The notes beneath the pieces were generated by a model, which did no database searches, had not been told where the DNA came from, and saw only the letters and a program-made list of their open reading frames with translations. Below are positions 18,456 through 25,569 of a DNA stretch of 38,852 nucleotides, in pieces. Each line of letters begins with the position of its first letter. Position 1 is the stretch's first letter. The DNA is taken from the NCBI RefSeq assembly GCF_000424445.1, contig NZ_AUJX01000038.1, positions 1 to 38,852 of the forward strand, read 5' to 3'. Source of the DNA: Oribacterium sp. NK2B42. Lineage in GTDB: Bacteria > Bacillota > Clostridia > Lachnospirales > Lachnospiraceae. Position numbers and translations under genes: made by a program.

Positions 18456-20330
18456 ATGAACAAGTCAATGCTTCGAACAGTAGCTGTTGTTTCAGCACTG
18501 TCCATTACAGGTTGTGCTTCTACTTCTGTACCGGTTGCTACTACTGCGGCTTCAGAGGCTTCTGCAGAGGCAGCAACTTCAGCTGCAGCAACAGAGGCAG
18601 CTGAATCATCTTCTTCTCTTACTGACGGTACATATACCGCTAAAGCAAAGGGAATGGATGGAGACATTACCGCTGAAGTTGTAGTAAAGGATGGAAAGAT
18701 CGCAGAGATCAATTACACAGAGCAGGATGAGACTGCAGGTGTAGGTGATAAGGGTATAAAGCTTATGGCCGATTCCATCATTGAGCATCAGTCACTGGCT
18801 GTTGATGCTATTTCCGGAGCAACTATTTCAAGTTCTGCTGTTCGTATGCTTGTAAGCGATGCTATAGAGCAGGCAGGCGGAGATGTTTCTGAATGGAAGA
18901 ACCGCGAAGTCAGTGTAGAGGTTAAGGATGAGACTCTTGACTGTGACGTTGTTGTTGTAGGTGCCGGAATTGCCGGACTTGCAGCTGCTCAGAAAGCAAG
19001 CCGTGAAGGTGCTGATGTTATCGTGGTTGAGAAGCTCGCCTTCGGAGGTGGAACATCTATCTTCTCATCAGGATCATTTATCGCAGCTGATACAGCTGAA
19101 GGTGTTCCTGAGCTTGTTGAGAAATGGGTAAAGCGTAACAAGATTACAGAAAGAAATCCTCTTGATATGGATAAGATCAACACAGCCTGCGCAGTATCTC
19201 CTGATGTTCTTGAGCTTCTTACTGCAGCTAATGTTGACTACAAGCTTAACGATGAAGGAACTATGGTTCCCGCAGCTTCAGAGCAGGCAAAGAAGAACGC
19301 CGAAAACATTCACCTTGCAACAGCTCAAGTTAAAGTAAAGGGCGGCCAGGCTCTTGTAAATCAGCTTGAGGATGACCTTGTTGAAAATGGTGTTCCTATT
19401 TACTTCAACACAAAAGCAACAAAGCTTATTACTGACGCCGAGAATCATGTAACCGGTGTTGTTTGTGAATCAAAGACAGGCACAAAGACCATCAATGCCA
19501 AGGCTGTAGTTCTTGCCTGTGGTGATTATGCATGGAATGACGAACTCACAGCAGAGCTCGCTCCGGATGCACTTCATAATTTCACATCAACTGCTGTTTC
19601 AAACACCGGTGACGGTATCAATATGGCTGTTGAGGTTGGTGCTGTTAAGTCAGCCTTCGGTGAGTCAATGAGCGGATGTTTCGCACCGGATCCTTACGAT
19701 ATGCCTGTTGTAGGTCAGCCAAATAACAGCTATCCCTTCGAATGTCTCCTTCTTGACAACAAGGGCAGCCGTCCTGTATCTGAGGCTCTCGGAGTTCACG
19801 ACCAGATGATCTACTTCATTAACGAAGGGGAAGCTGATTACGGTTGGGTTGTCATGGATCAAGAGATCGCTGACAAATTCCTGAAGCTTGATGAGTATCT
19901 TGAGAGAACCTCTGAGGGTTCTGTTATCCAGGCATATAAGGAGGATTCCATTGAGGCCCTTGCCAAGGATATGAACCTTGATTCTGCAACAGTTCAGGCA
20001 ACAGTTGATCAGTACAACAAGCTTTGCGAGGCAGGCGAGGACACAGATCACGGTAAGGATGCCCAGTATCTTTCAGCTATCGATGCAGGTCCCTTCTACG
20101 CTGTAAAGGAGTATGATCTTACAAGAGGAAACTACGGCGGAATCGAAACTAACCTCGCTGGCGAGGTAACTGATAAGGATGGTAATGCTATCCCCGGTCT
20201 TTATGCTGCAGGTATCATCAGTTCAGCAGGTTTCTTCGGTGATTACTACCCAGGCCGCGAGGCTCTTGGAGTAGGCGCTTACATGGGCTTTATTTCAGGT
20301 GAAAATGCTGCTAAATATGCTGCACAGTAA
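18456..20330 (+). CDS. FMN-binding, FAD-dependent fumarate reductase-like lipoprotein
   Basis: A 624-residue secreted flavoprotein. Residues 1-19 are a signal peptide ending in the lipobox ITG-C20; a linker rich in Ala, Ser, Thr and Glu follows. Residues about 52-130 are an FMN_bind domain with the covalent-flavin motif DAISGATISS (Thr123), the target of ApbE flavin transferase. From about 160 comes a FAD_binding_2 domain (VVVVGAGIAGLAAA, GLYAAGIISSAGFFGDYYPG). No CxxCH heme site exists, so unlike Shewanella flavocytochrome c the electrons must arrive through FMN. The family reduces fumarate, urocanate, acrylates and similar acceptors at the cell surface; the substrate here is unknown. The ATG at 18456 has GAGGGGG 9 bases before it; an upstream TTG is less likely. 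A strong terminator follows. Confidence 0.9.
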   Translation: MNKSMLRTVAVVSALSITGCASTSVPVATTAASEASAEAATSAAATEAAESSSSLTDGTYTAKAKGMDGDITAEVVVKDGKIAEINYTEQDETAGVGDKGIKLMADSIIEHQSLAVDAISGATISSSAVRMLVSDAIEQAGGDVSEWKNREVSVEVKDETLDCDVVVVGAGIAGLAAAQKASREGADVIVVEKLAFGGGTSIFSSGSFIAADTAEGVPELVEKWVKRNKITERNPLDMDKINTACAVSPDVLELLTAANVDYKLNDEGTMVPAASEQAKKNAENIHLATAQVKVKGGQALVNQLEDDLVENGVPIYFNTKATKLITDAENHVTGVVCESKTGTKTINAKAVVLACGDYAWNDELTAELAPDALHNFTSTAVSNTGDGINMAVEVGAVKSAFGESMSGCFAPDPYDMPVVGQPNNSYPFECLLLDNKGSRPVSEALGVHDQMIYFINEGEADYGWVVMDQEIADKFLKLDEYLERTSEGSVIQAYKEDSIEALAKDMNLDSATVQATVDQYNKLCEAGEDTDHGKDAQYLSAIDAGPFYAVKEYDLTRGNYGGIETNLAGEVTDKDGNAIPGLYAAGIISSAGFFGDYYPGREALGVGAYMGFISGENAAKYAAQ

Positions 20331-20345
20331 TTAAAAATTTATCAC

Positions 20346-20397
20346 AAACGGGACTTTCGCTTTTGATGAATCACCCAGGCGAAAGCCCTGTTTTTTT
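20346..20397 (+). terminator. Rho-independent terminator after the flavoprotein gene
   Basis: AAACGGGACTTTCGC pairs with GCGAAAGCCCTGTTT (one G-U and one A-C interruption) over an 18-base loop, followed by seven T. It lies 15 bp after the stop codon. Confidence 0.88.
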
Positions 20398-20450
20398 GTT
20401 TGTATTGTACTAAATCGCTAGCGCGATGGTTATTCTACACAGAGAGCTGT

Positions 20451-20521
20451 GGTTTTCTTTATTTATAAATATCATAGCAAATCATGTGAAAAAAATGTAC
20501 ATATCAAAAGAACATATATTC
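20451..20521 (+). repeat. Dispersed ~70-bp intergenic repeat, copy B
   Basis: Second copy of the element at 14544-14616, in the same orientation: shared blocks are TAGCAAATCATGTG, TGTACATA and CAAAAGAAC/AAAAGAAC. It occupies the 425-bp gap between the flavoprotein terminator and the HAD gene. No protein-coding sense is seen in this gap. Confidence 0.7.
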
Positions 20522-20629
20522 CCAAGTATATTTTGCTTTTTTTGAAAAGATTATTCATGTTATAATTATCTATCATTTAAAATAAGTTTTATCCCAAAAA
20601 CGTTTTAATTAAAGGATTGATACAGCATA

Positions 20630-20713
20630 GATGAAAAGTGTCATGTAAACAGCAGATACCAGCTGATAAAACTGTTTTCCAAAAGAAATATAGGTTGATA
20701 AACACTTTTCATC
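20630..20713 (+). promoter_or_regulatory. Inverted repeat in the HAD gene leader
   Basis: GATGAAAAGTGT (20630-20641) and ACACTTTTCATC (20702-20713) are exact complements 60 bases apart. If transcribed, they would close a large stem just before the ribosome site of the HAD phosphatase gene. The right arm belongs to a leader element that recurs before the LysR gene, where the left arm is absent. Confidence 0.5.
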
Positions 20714-20750
20714 ACTATTTGTGCTGCTGCCAAAAGGCGGCGGAATGGAG
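20704..20750 (+). promoter_or_regulatory. Shared mRNA leader element, copy 1 (HAD gene)
   Basis: The 22 bases from ACTTTTCATCACTATTTG onward to GTGCT, and GGCGGCGGAATGGAG next to the start codon, recur at 31062-31105 before the LysR gene. In this copy CTGCTGCC-AAAA-GGCGGCGG can fold into an 8-bp hairpin that would cover part of the ribosome site (GGAATGGAG). Confidence 0.6.
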
Positions 20751-20755
20751 TTTAT

Positions 20756-21571
20756 ATGAAATATAAAATGATAGCTCTGGACCTGGACGGAACACTTACG
20801 AATTCACAAAAGGAAGTTTCAGAACGAAATAAGGAAGCATTGAAAAAAGCTGCTGATAAGGGAGTTCATATAGTGCTGGCTTCCGGCCGTCCGTTGGTCG
20901 GGATCCTTCCGGTGGCCGAAATGGTGAACCTTAAAGAAACAGGTGGATATATGCTGGCCTTCAACGGTGCCCATATCGTGGACGGACGCACCGGTGAAAC
21001 CTTCATGCAGACAACATTACCGGAAGAATTTTATCCGGACATCATAGACTATGGGAAGCTGTTTTATGATGTGACGATCTTAACCTACACCAAAAAAGGC
21101 ATCGTCACTCTTGATGACCAAAACCACTACGCTCAGCTTGAGGCAAAGATAAACCGTGTGCCTCTCATGCAGGTTCCGGATCTTTGCGCTGCACTTGACG
21201 GTCCGGTATGCAAATTCCTTTGCGTAGGTAACTATTCACATCTCAGGGAAATCCAGTTAATGATAAAGGCGGAGTACGGAGATAAGATCAATGTCTTCTT
21301 CTCGGAAACCTATTTCCTCGAGATAGTTCCGAACGGCATAGAAAAAGCAGCCTCCCTAAAGAAGCTGCTTGATAAGCTTGGTCTTAAACGCGAGGAGCTC
21401 ATCGCCTGCGGAGACGGCTTAAATGATATCACCATGATAGAGTTTGCCGGCCTCGGCGTCGCCATGGAAAATGCTCATGACGCTCTGAGATACCGCGCCG
21501 ACTACATTACCGACACCAATGATGCCGACGGTGTCGCGGAAGTGATAGAAAAGTTTATTTTGGAAGAGTAA
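20756..21571 (+). CDS. Cof-type HAD-IIB phosphatase
   Basis: A 271-residue cytosolic sugar-phosphate or nucleotide phosphatase of the Cof group. Motif I is ALDLDGTLTNS with nucleophile D9 and acid D11; motif II lies in HIVLASGRP; the C2-type cap spans about 85-185; motif III/IV is LKKLLDKLG with GDGLNDITMIEFAG near residue 218. Length is normal. The substrate cannot be told from sequence, as this family is promiscuous. Its leader is unusual (inverted repeat and repeated element), suggesting post-transcriptional control. It ends in a bidirectional terminator facing the minus-strand lipoprotein gene. Confidence 0.92.
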   Translation: MKYKMIALDLDGTLTNSQKEVSERNKEALKKAADKGVHIVLASGRPLVGILPVAEMVNLKETGGYMLAFNGAHIVDGRTGETFMQTTLPEEFYPDIIDYGKLFYDVTILTYTKKGIVTLDDQNHYAQLEAKINRVPLMQVPDLCAALDGPVCKFLCVGNYSHLREIQLMIKAEYGDKINVFFSETYFLEIVPNGIEKAASLKKLLDKLGLKREELIACGDGLNDITMIEFAGLGVAMENAHDALRYRADYITDTNDADGVAEVIEKFILEE

Positions 21572-21584
21572 TACCCTTTACATT

Positions 21585-21617
21585 AAAGGCGGCTAACCTT
21601 AATGGTCAGCCGTCTTT
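21585..21617. terminator. Bidirectional terminator between convergent genes
   Basis: AAAGGCGGCT and AGCCGTCTTT pair (one G-U), extended by ACC/GGT across a small bulge. It ends the HAD gene on the plus strand; the last codons of the lipoprotein remnant on the minus strand overlap it. Confidence 0.7.
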
Positions 21618-21821
21618 CCTTATATCGGATATCTTCCTGCCTTCAGGCAAAACAACAGGCGGTTCTTTCGGATGAAGTTCTCCATCTGCCTTAAGGAATT
21701 CTCCGGACTCCACATCATACTTGTACCACGTTGTGACGGCTCCCTTAACTCCCATAGTAATCACCTCTGAAAGGGAGCCATCCGGATAAAGCTCTGCGAC
21801 TCCTCTGTATGGATCGACATC
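21606..21821 (-). pseudogene. In-frame continuation of the lipoprotein gene after a TAA stop
   Basis: Directly behind the TAA of the lipoprotein gene, the same frame stays open for 71 codons and reads like protein: DVDPYRGVAELYPDGSLSEV, TTWYKYDVESGEFL, KEPPVVLPEGRK, ending with TGA at 21606. No ribosome site or convincing start codon introduces it. The simplest reading is one longer gene cut by a nonsense mutation (GAT-TAA-GAT); the alternative is a separate remnant. Confidence 0.55.
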
Positions 21822-22406
21822 TTAATCAACCGATTCGGCTGCCTCACTTACCGAAAGCTCTTCTATTTTCACGCTCAGATCTTCACTGACGACTACCTTA
21901 TAGTCTGCGTCAAAATTATCTGCTATGGGTGAACGCGCCTCTATACGCATATTTGTTTCACCGGGTTTGATACCGGTAAATGTGAACACCTCATCATATC
22001 CGGCACCTGTCATCATATCATGATCTTCACTGGCATACTTTCTTACAGCAGAACAGGATACAATGCTTTCGTCCTCTATGATCACATCAAATTCCGGTCC
22101 GCCTCCGTCAAATGATTCAAATCGGAGAGTTGTAGTCTTATCAATCATTTCCGTATCTCCTACAGTTGTTTCCTCCGCTGTTTCCTGAGTTGTTTCCGCT
22201 GTTTCTTCGCTTCCCGTAACAGTCTCATTGTTTTCCTTTTCCGCTTCGGTTGTTTCTTCGGACACAGTCTCAGAAACAGGATCTACCTCAGGCACAGAGG
22301 TTGCCTCACAGCCCGCCATGGTGACAATAACCGATATCACCATGATAAATCCTATAATTTTCTTGTTAATAATATGAATTGTTTGATGTCTGCTTTTTAA
22401 CATCAT
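21822..22406 (-). CDS. Putative lipoprotein with Thr/Glu-rich linker
   Basis: A 194-residue exported protein. After a basic N-terminus and a hydrophobic segment (IIGFIMVISVIVTMAG) a lipobox MAG-C leads into about 55 residues dominated by Glu and Thr, typical of a wall-spanning linker. The C-terminal part (TTLRFESFDGGGPEFDVII, GYDEVFTFTGIKPGETNMRI, DYKVVVSEDLSVKI) is a beta-sandwich and resembles chagasin-like (I42) inhibitor or related Ig-like folds; this is a weak similarity. Its ATG overlaps the stop codon of the reductase gene upstream (ATGA), with GAGGCGG as ribosome site, so they share an operon. The frame continues after the stop as described for 21606-21821. Confidence 0.75.
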   Translation of the reverse strand: MMLKSRHQTIHIINKKIIGFIMVISVIVTMAGCEATSVPEVDPVSETVSEETTEAEKENNETVTGSEETAETTQETAEETTVGDTEMIDKTTTLRFESFDGGGPEFDVIIEDESIVSCSAVRKYASEDHDMMTGAGYDEVFTFTGIKPGETNMRIEARSPIADNFDADYKVVVSEDLSVKIEELSVSEAAESVD

Positions 22407-22945
22407 ATTTCCGCCTCATTCATTATTGCGTCAACATCCGCCCCGACTATATCAAGCCCCACTGCTTTTATGAGCTCCACTTCTTTGATTCCATAGAAGC
22501 TCTGGGCAAGAGCTTTTATGTATCCGAATCCGTATTCTTCCGGAACAAAAGTTCCGCCTGCAGTCATAACATAGTAGAGCTTCTTTGCTTTGCACAGTCC
22601 TTTAGGAATCCCCTCAGGTGTATATTCAAATGTTATCCCCAGGACATTTATATGCTCTATATATTGCTTAAGCACAGCCGGGAATGACAGATCCCAGTAT
22701 GGGGCTGCTATAACGATAATATCTGCTGCCGCAAACTGTTTTGCCAAAGAAAAATAATCATCCCCAAATTGCCGCGTGGCTATCAGACTGTCTCTTTTCT
22801 TTAAAAAACCTTCATCCGTCTTCGGAAAGGCCACATCCTCCAGCCTGACCTCCACCCGGTCTCCGCCGATTTTTTCAAGCAGCTTCTCCGCAAGGTGCCT
22901 TGTTCTTGATTCACCGCGCACACATGCATTTACCAATAAAACCAT
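22403..22945 (-). CDS. NAD(P)H-dependent flavodoxin-fold oxidoreductase
   Basis: A 180-residue member of the Flavodoxin_2/azoreductase group. The FMN phosphate loop is VNACVRGESRTRHLAE at residues 5-20; AAPYWDLSFPAVLKQYIEHI is the characteristic second flavin contact; MTAGGTFVPEEYGFGYIKAL is the third. Such enzymes pass two electrons from NAD(P)H to quinones, azo dyes or nitro compounds. It is cytosolic, without a signal. It is coupled by a 4-base overlap to the downstream lipoprotein gene and lies 225 bp after the IspF-like gene; that gap holds no gene I can support. Confidence 0.9.
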   Translation of the reverse strand: MVLLVNACVRGESRTRHLAEKLLEKIGGDRVEVRLEDVAFPKTDEGFLKKRDSLIATRQFGDDYFSLAKQFAAADIIVIAAPYWDLSFPAVLKQYIEHINVLGITFEYTPEGIPKGLCKAKKLYYVMTAGGTFVPEEYGFGYIKALAQSFYGIKEVELIKAVGLDIVGADVDAIMNEAEI

Positions 22946-23170
22946 ATAAAACCTCCCGGTATATTCACCCTATCTACTATTATGTATTTGTAACGGCCGG
23001 GTACCTCTCAGCCGGAAAAGCTAACCATTCTGTTGTCAAAGCTATTAATTCTGTTTCTAAACCTTAACTCACAGAATTAAAACTTATCAGCTCATCTTTT
23101 AATGCTGTTATTTGTGTTTCAATGTCTGACAATCATATGAAAATCTGATCGGCTGTTTTAAATCAGAGCT

Positions 23171-23635
23171 TTATTCAACGGTGATTACCGCGAAAACATT
23201 TATCCCGTTTCCTTTGCCGAATTCCGTCAATTCTTCTCCGCTTGTTGCGGTGATGCCTATATTCTTTTCATCGGTTTTAAGCATTGCCGCAAGACTTCTT
23301 CTCATCTCAGGAATCCTGGGAGTGATGCGTGGGCGTTTGCACTCAATGGAAATTGACAGGTGGGATATGGTTCCCTCCAGATCCTTAAGTCCTTCCTCGA
23401 GATATACCCTGCTGTCTGTGATTCCGTTTTTCAGAAACTCTTTGGTTTTTGGTCCAAGCACATCCACTGTTGTGATTCCTGATATAGCTCTTGTGACTGC
23501 ATGAAGTATCACATCTCCGTCACTGTTAGCAAGCAGTGGCTGTTCCCCTTCAAAAACGACACCTCCAAGTATCAGAGGCTTATCTGAATTACTGTCATCA
23601 AAACGATGTGAATCCTGTCCGATTGCTACTCTCAT
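23171..23635 (-). CDS. Divergent IspF-like protein (MEcPP synthase fold)
   Basis: A 154-residue protein of the IspF family, collinear with the enzyme from start to end. Zinc ligands are kept: D8 and H10 in GQDSHRF, and the His of DVILHAVT. Other parts are changed: LLAHSDGDV of IspF is LLANSDGDV here (His to Asn), the Asp after HALT is Arg (HAVTRAISG), and the DIG..FPDTD block that holds the substrate is replaced by VDVLGPKTKEF. The CDP-binding block near the end is also altered (TATSGEELTEFGKGNG). It probably has a different substrate or lost activity; housekeeping IspF would be elsewhere. It follows the nucleotidyltransferase by 19 bp. AGGGGG lies 11 bases upstream of ATG. Confidence 0.82.
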   Translation of the reverse strand: MRVAIGQDSHRFDDSNSDKPLILGGVVFEGEQPLLANSDGDVILHAVTRAISGITTVDVLGPKTKEFLKNGITDSRVYLEEGLKDLEGTISHLSISIECKRPRITPRIPEMRRSLAAMLKTDEKNIGITATSGEELTEFGKGNGINVFAVITVE

Positions 23636-23654
23636 AAACTCTGGCCCCCTTTAT

Positions 23655-24161
23655 TTAATTCTGACTCTCTCGAATCTTCTTTATAAGAAGTGTTGTGGAA
23701 ACCCCTTTTGTTTCCTCAACTTCATGTATTTCTGTCCCTATCTCGTTGTAGAGTTTCATGAGGATATCCGGAAGCTTCTTTGATGGTTTAATGAGCACAT
23801 CAGGCCTTAAATCCGAAACCAGCTGATAATATCTCAGATACTGCATCCTGTCTTCCTCCGGAACATCAGGGATTCCCGCATCTATCTTCCTGTCGGCGAT
23901 CAGGGTATAGTCCACATACCTTATGGCATCAACTATGGATGCCCGCTGTTGCTCATCCTCGATGGGTCTGTCCGGTCCCTTAAGTTTTATTGCCTCATCG
24001 CACTTAACAAGGACAACAAGAATATCCCCCAGTGCCTTTGCACGACGGATCATATTTAGATGTCCCATATGAAAAAGGTCAAAAGTACCTTTAAGCATCA
24101 CTATTTTTTTATCCGGATTTTCTTTTCTGATACGGCTTAAATCTTCGTAAGTTATAATCAT
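23655..24161 (-). CDS. RfaE2/TagD-like nucleotidyltransferase
   Basis: A 168-residue cytidylyltransferase-fold enzyme that joins NMP to a phosphorylated alcohol or sugar. The nucleotide site is KGTFDLFHMGHLN with HxGH at 31-34. LKGPDRPIEDEQQRASIV and the ending KGVSTTLLIKKI match the C-terminal domain of HldE (heptose-1-phosphate adenylyltransferase). An insertion with DVPEEDRMQYLRYYQ and the pair PSKKLPDILMKLYNE differ from HldE. Firmicutes of this kind normally make no LPS heptose, so a different acceptor is likely. It lies between a kinase gene and an IspF-like gene on the same strand. Confidence 0.85.
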   Translation of the reverse strand: MIITYEDLSRIRKENPDKKIVMLKGTFDLFHMGHLNMIRRAKALGDILVVLVKCDEAIKLKGPDRPIEDEQQRASIVDAIRYVDYTLIADRKIDAGIPDVPEEDRMQYLRYYQLVSDLRPDVLIKPSKKLPDILMKLYNEIGTEIHEVEETKGVSTTLLIKKIRESQN

Positions 24162-24247
24162 GATTCTTATTCCTTTCCATCTTGTTATTCTGTTTAATCC
24201 CAGCTTTTTCCACTGATTTCACATATATAGTTGTCACCCTGATAGTT

Positions 24248-25447
24248 TCAATCAAAAAAATCTTTCAGTCCCCTAAGCTTCTCTTTTATTTTCTCACGTT
24301 CATCATTTAAAAGATATTTACGGGCATCAGCCACATGCAGTTCCCTGAGCTCCTGAGATATGCCCTGGTGTTTCATGGGGAAAAGACCGCTTCTCAGATA
24401 TCCGAAGGCATCACACAGATCCTTGACTGCATTAAATTTTTCATTATCACCGTCTTTAATATCAAAATAACAGCGTAACTCCAGCTCATAAAAACGTTCC
24501 ATATCCTCAGGAGTCAGTCCATGATGGGCCTTTCTTCCCGGAATGAAACTAAGATGTGCCCGGCATGCCATGCCTGCAAGGTCAAATATGGGATGTCCGT
24601 ATCCTATATCGGCCATATCTATAAGGATCAGTTCCCCGTTTTGGTAGAGCACATTGTTCTCATGATAGTCGCAGTGCACCAGAGTATCCCGGTCAGGAAC
24701 CTGATCCAGCATATACTTCATGAAATCGTACTCATCCTCTGTATAGAAATCCTTCATTCCTTCAAGCCAGTCCATCCAGGTTTTCTTCTCTGATACAAAG
24801 CCACTGTCAGGATCCATATGGGTTTCATGAATCTGTTTTAAAAGCTTGGTAAACTGTACTGCTGTCTTTTCAAATTCTTCAGGATGCTCCGTAATATAAC
24901 GCCCTACTGTATCCGCCTGTATCAGCTCAAATACTACTCCGAATCTGTCATTCACCCGAACGAGATCAAATGGTATTGCGGTGGGGATTCCTTTAACAAA
25001 GGAATTTCGTGCAAGATCCATTTCATGGCGGATCCTGTTTATAGGGATAGTCGGTTCATAACATTTGATTATGGTCTCCGGATCCAACCTGTATACATGA
25101 CTGCTCCTTCCGGCACCGATCATCTCACAGCCTTCTACCGAAAGACTTCGGAGCCTTAATCTCACATCCATGAGATCTGTAAATCCGGTAACCTGAAAAA
25201 TGGAATACACATCCTGAGATACATTTTCTATAGGTATTTTTTCGCCTTTACTTTTAATGGCTTTTAATAAAACCCTCAACCCCATGCTGCTAATGTAAGT
25301 AAGTTTTTCCGCATCAAAACTGAGTGAGCATCCCGGATGCTCATTCAGGGCTTTTTCGATTTCCAGACTGCAGGCTTCTGCATTATCTGTAGATATCTTT
25401 TCCGGAAGAACTATGTTCAGCACATCGTCAGATACTGATATTTTCAA
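24248..25447 (-). CDS. STAS domain-aminoglycoside phosphotransferase-like kinase fusion
   Basis: About 400 residues in two modules. Residues 1-100 form a STAS (anti-sigma antagonist) domain: VLNIVLPEKISTDNAE, LTYISSMGLRVLL and the closing VTGFTDLMDV. The rest is an APH/choline-kinase-type kinase close to TIGR02172: the glycine loop MIGAGRSSHVYRL, the Lys in IIKCYE, the catalytic loop LVHCDYHENNVLY (about 256-265) and metal site LIDMADIGYG (about 278). Such kinases phosphorylate small alcohols or sugars. I prefer the TTG at 25447 because AAAGGA lies 8 bases before it; a GTG at 25465 has no ribosome site. It stands 86 bp before the nucleotidyltransferase gene on the same strand. Confidence 0.85.
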   Translation of the reverse strand: MKISVSDDVLNIVLPEKISTDNAEACSLEIEKALNEHPGCSLSFDAEKLTYISSMGLRVLLKAIKSKGEKIPIENVSQDVYSIFQVTGFTDLMDVRLRLRSLSVEGCEMIGAGRSSHVYRLDPETIIKCYEPTIPINRIRHEMDLARNSFVKGIPTAIPFDLVRVNDRFGVVFELIQADTVGRYITEHPEEFEKTAVQFTKLLKQIHETHMDPDSGFVSEKKTWMDWLEGMKDFYTEDEYDFMKYMLDQVPDRDTLVHCDYHENNVLYQNGELILIDMADIGYGHPIFDLAGMACRAHLSFIPGRKAHHGLTPEDMERFYELELRCYFDIKDGDNEKFNAVKDLCDAFGYLRSGLFPMKHQGISQELRELHVADARKYLLNDEREKIKEKLRGLKDFFD

Positions 25448-25569
25448 TTTTTTGTTCCTTTCCACTCAAATATAGAATATCTTTTATTATATTCGGATAA
25501 ACTTACTATGTATATAAATAAAAGATATCGCATTTCATCTATGTAATATCCCTCAAATGGAAACATTAG

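Noticed and set aside
22946-23170. Minus-strand sentence SDIETQITALKDELISF as a gene end
   Set aside because: Only about 20 codons before an in-frame stop, without start or family; too short to support.
23171-23635. Calling this gene ispF
   Set aside because: Zinc ligands are kept, but the substrate and CDP contact blocks differ strongly, so the housekeeping symbol would mislead.
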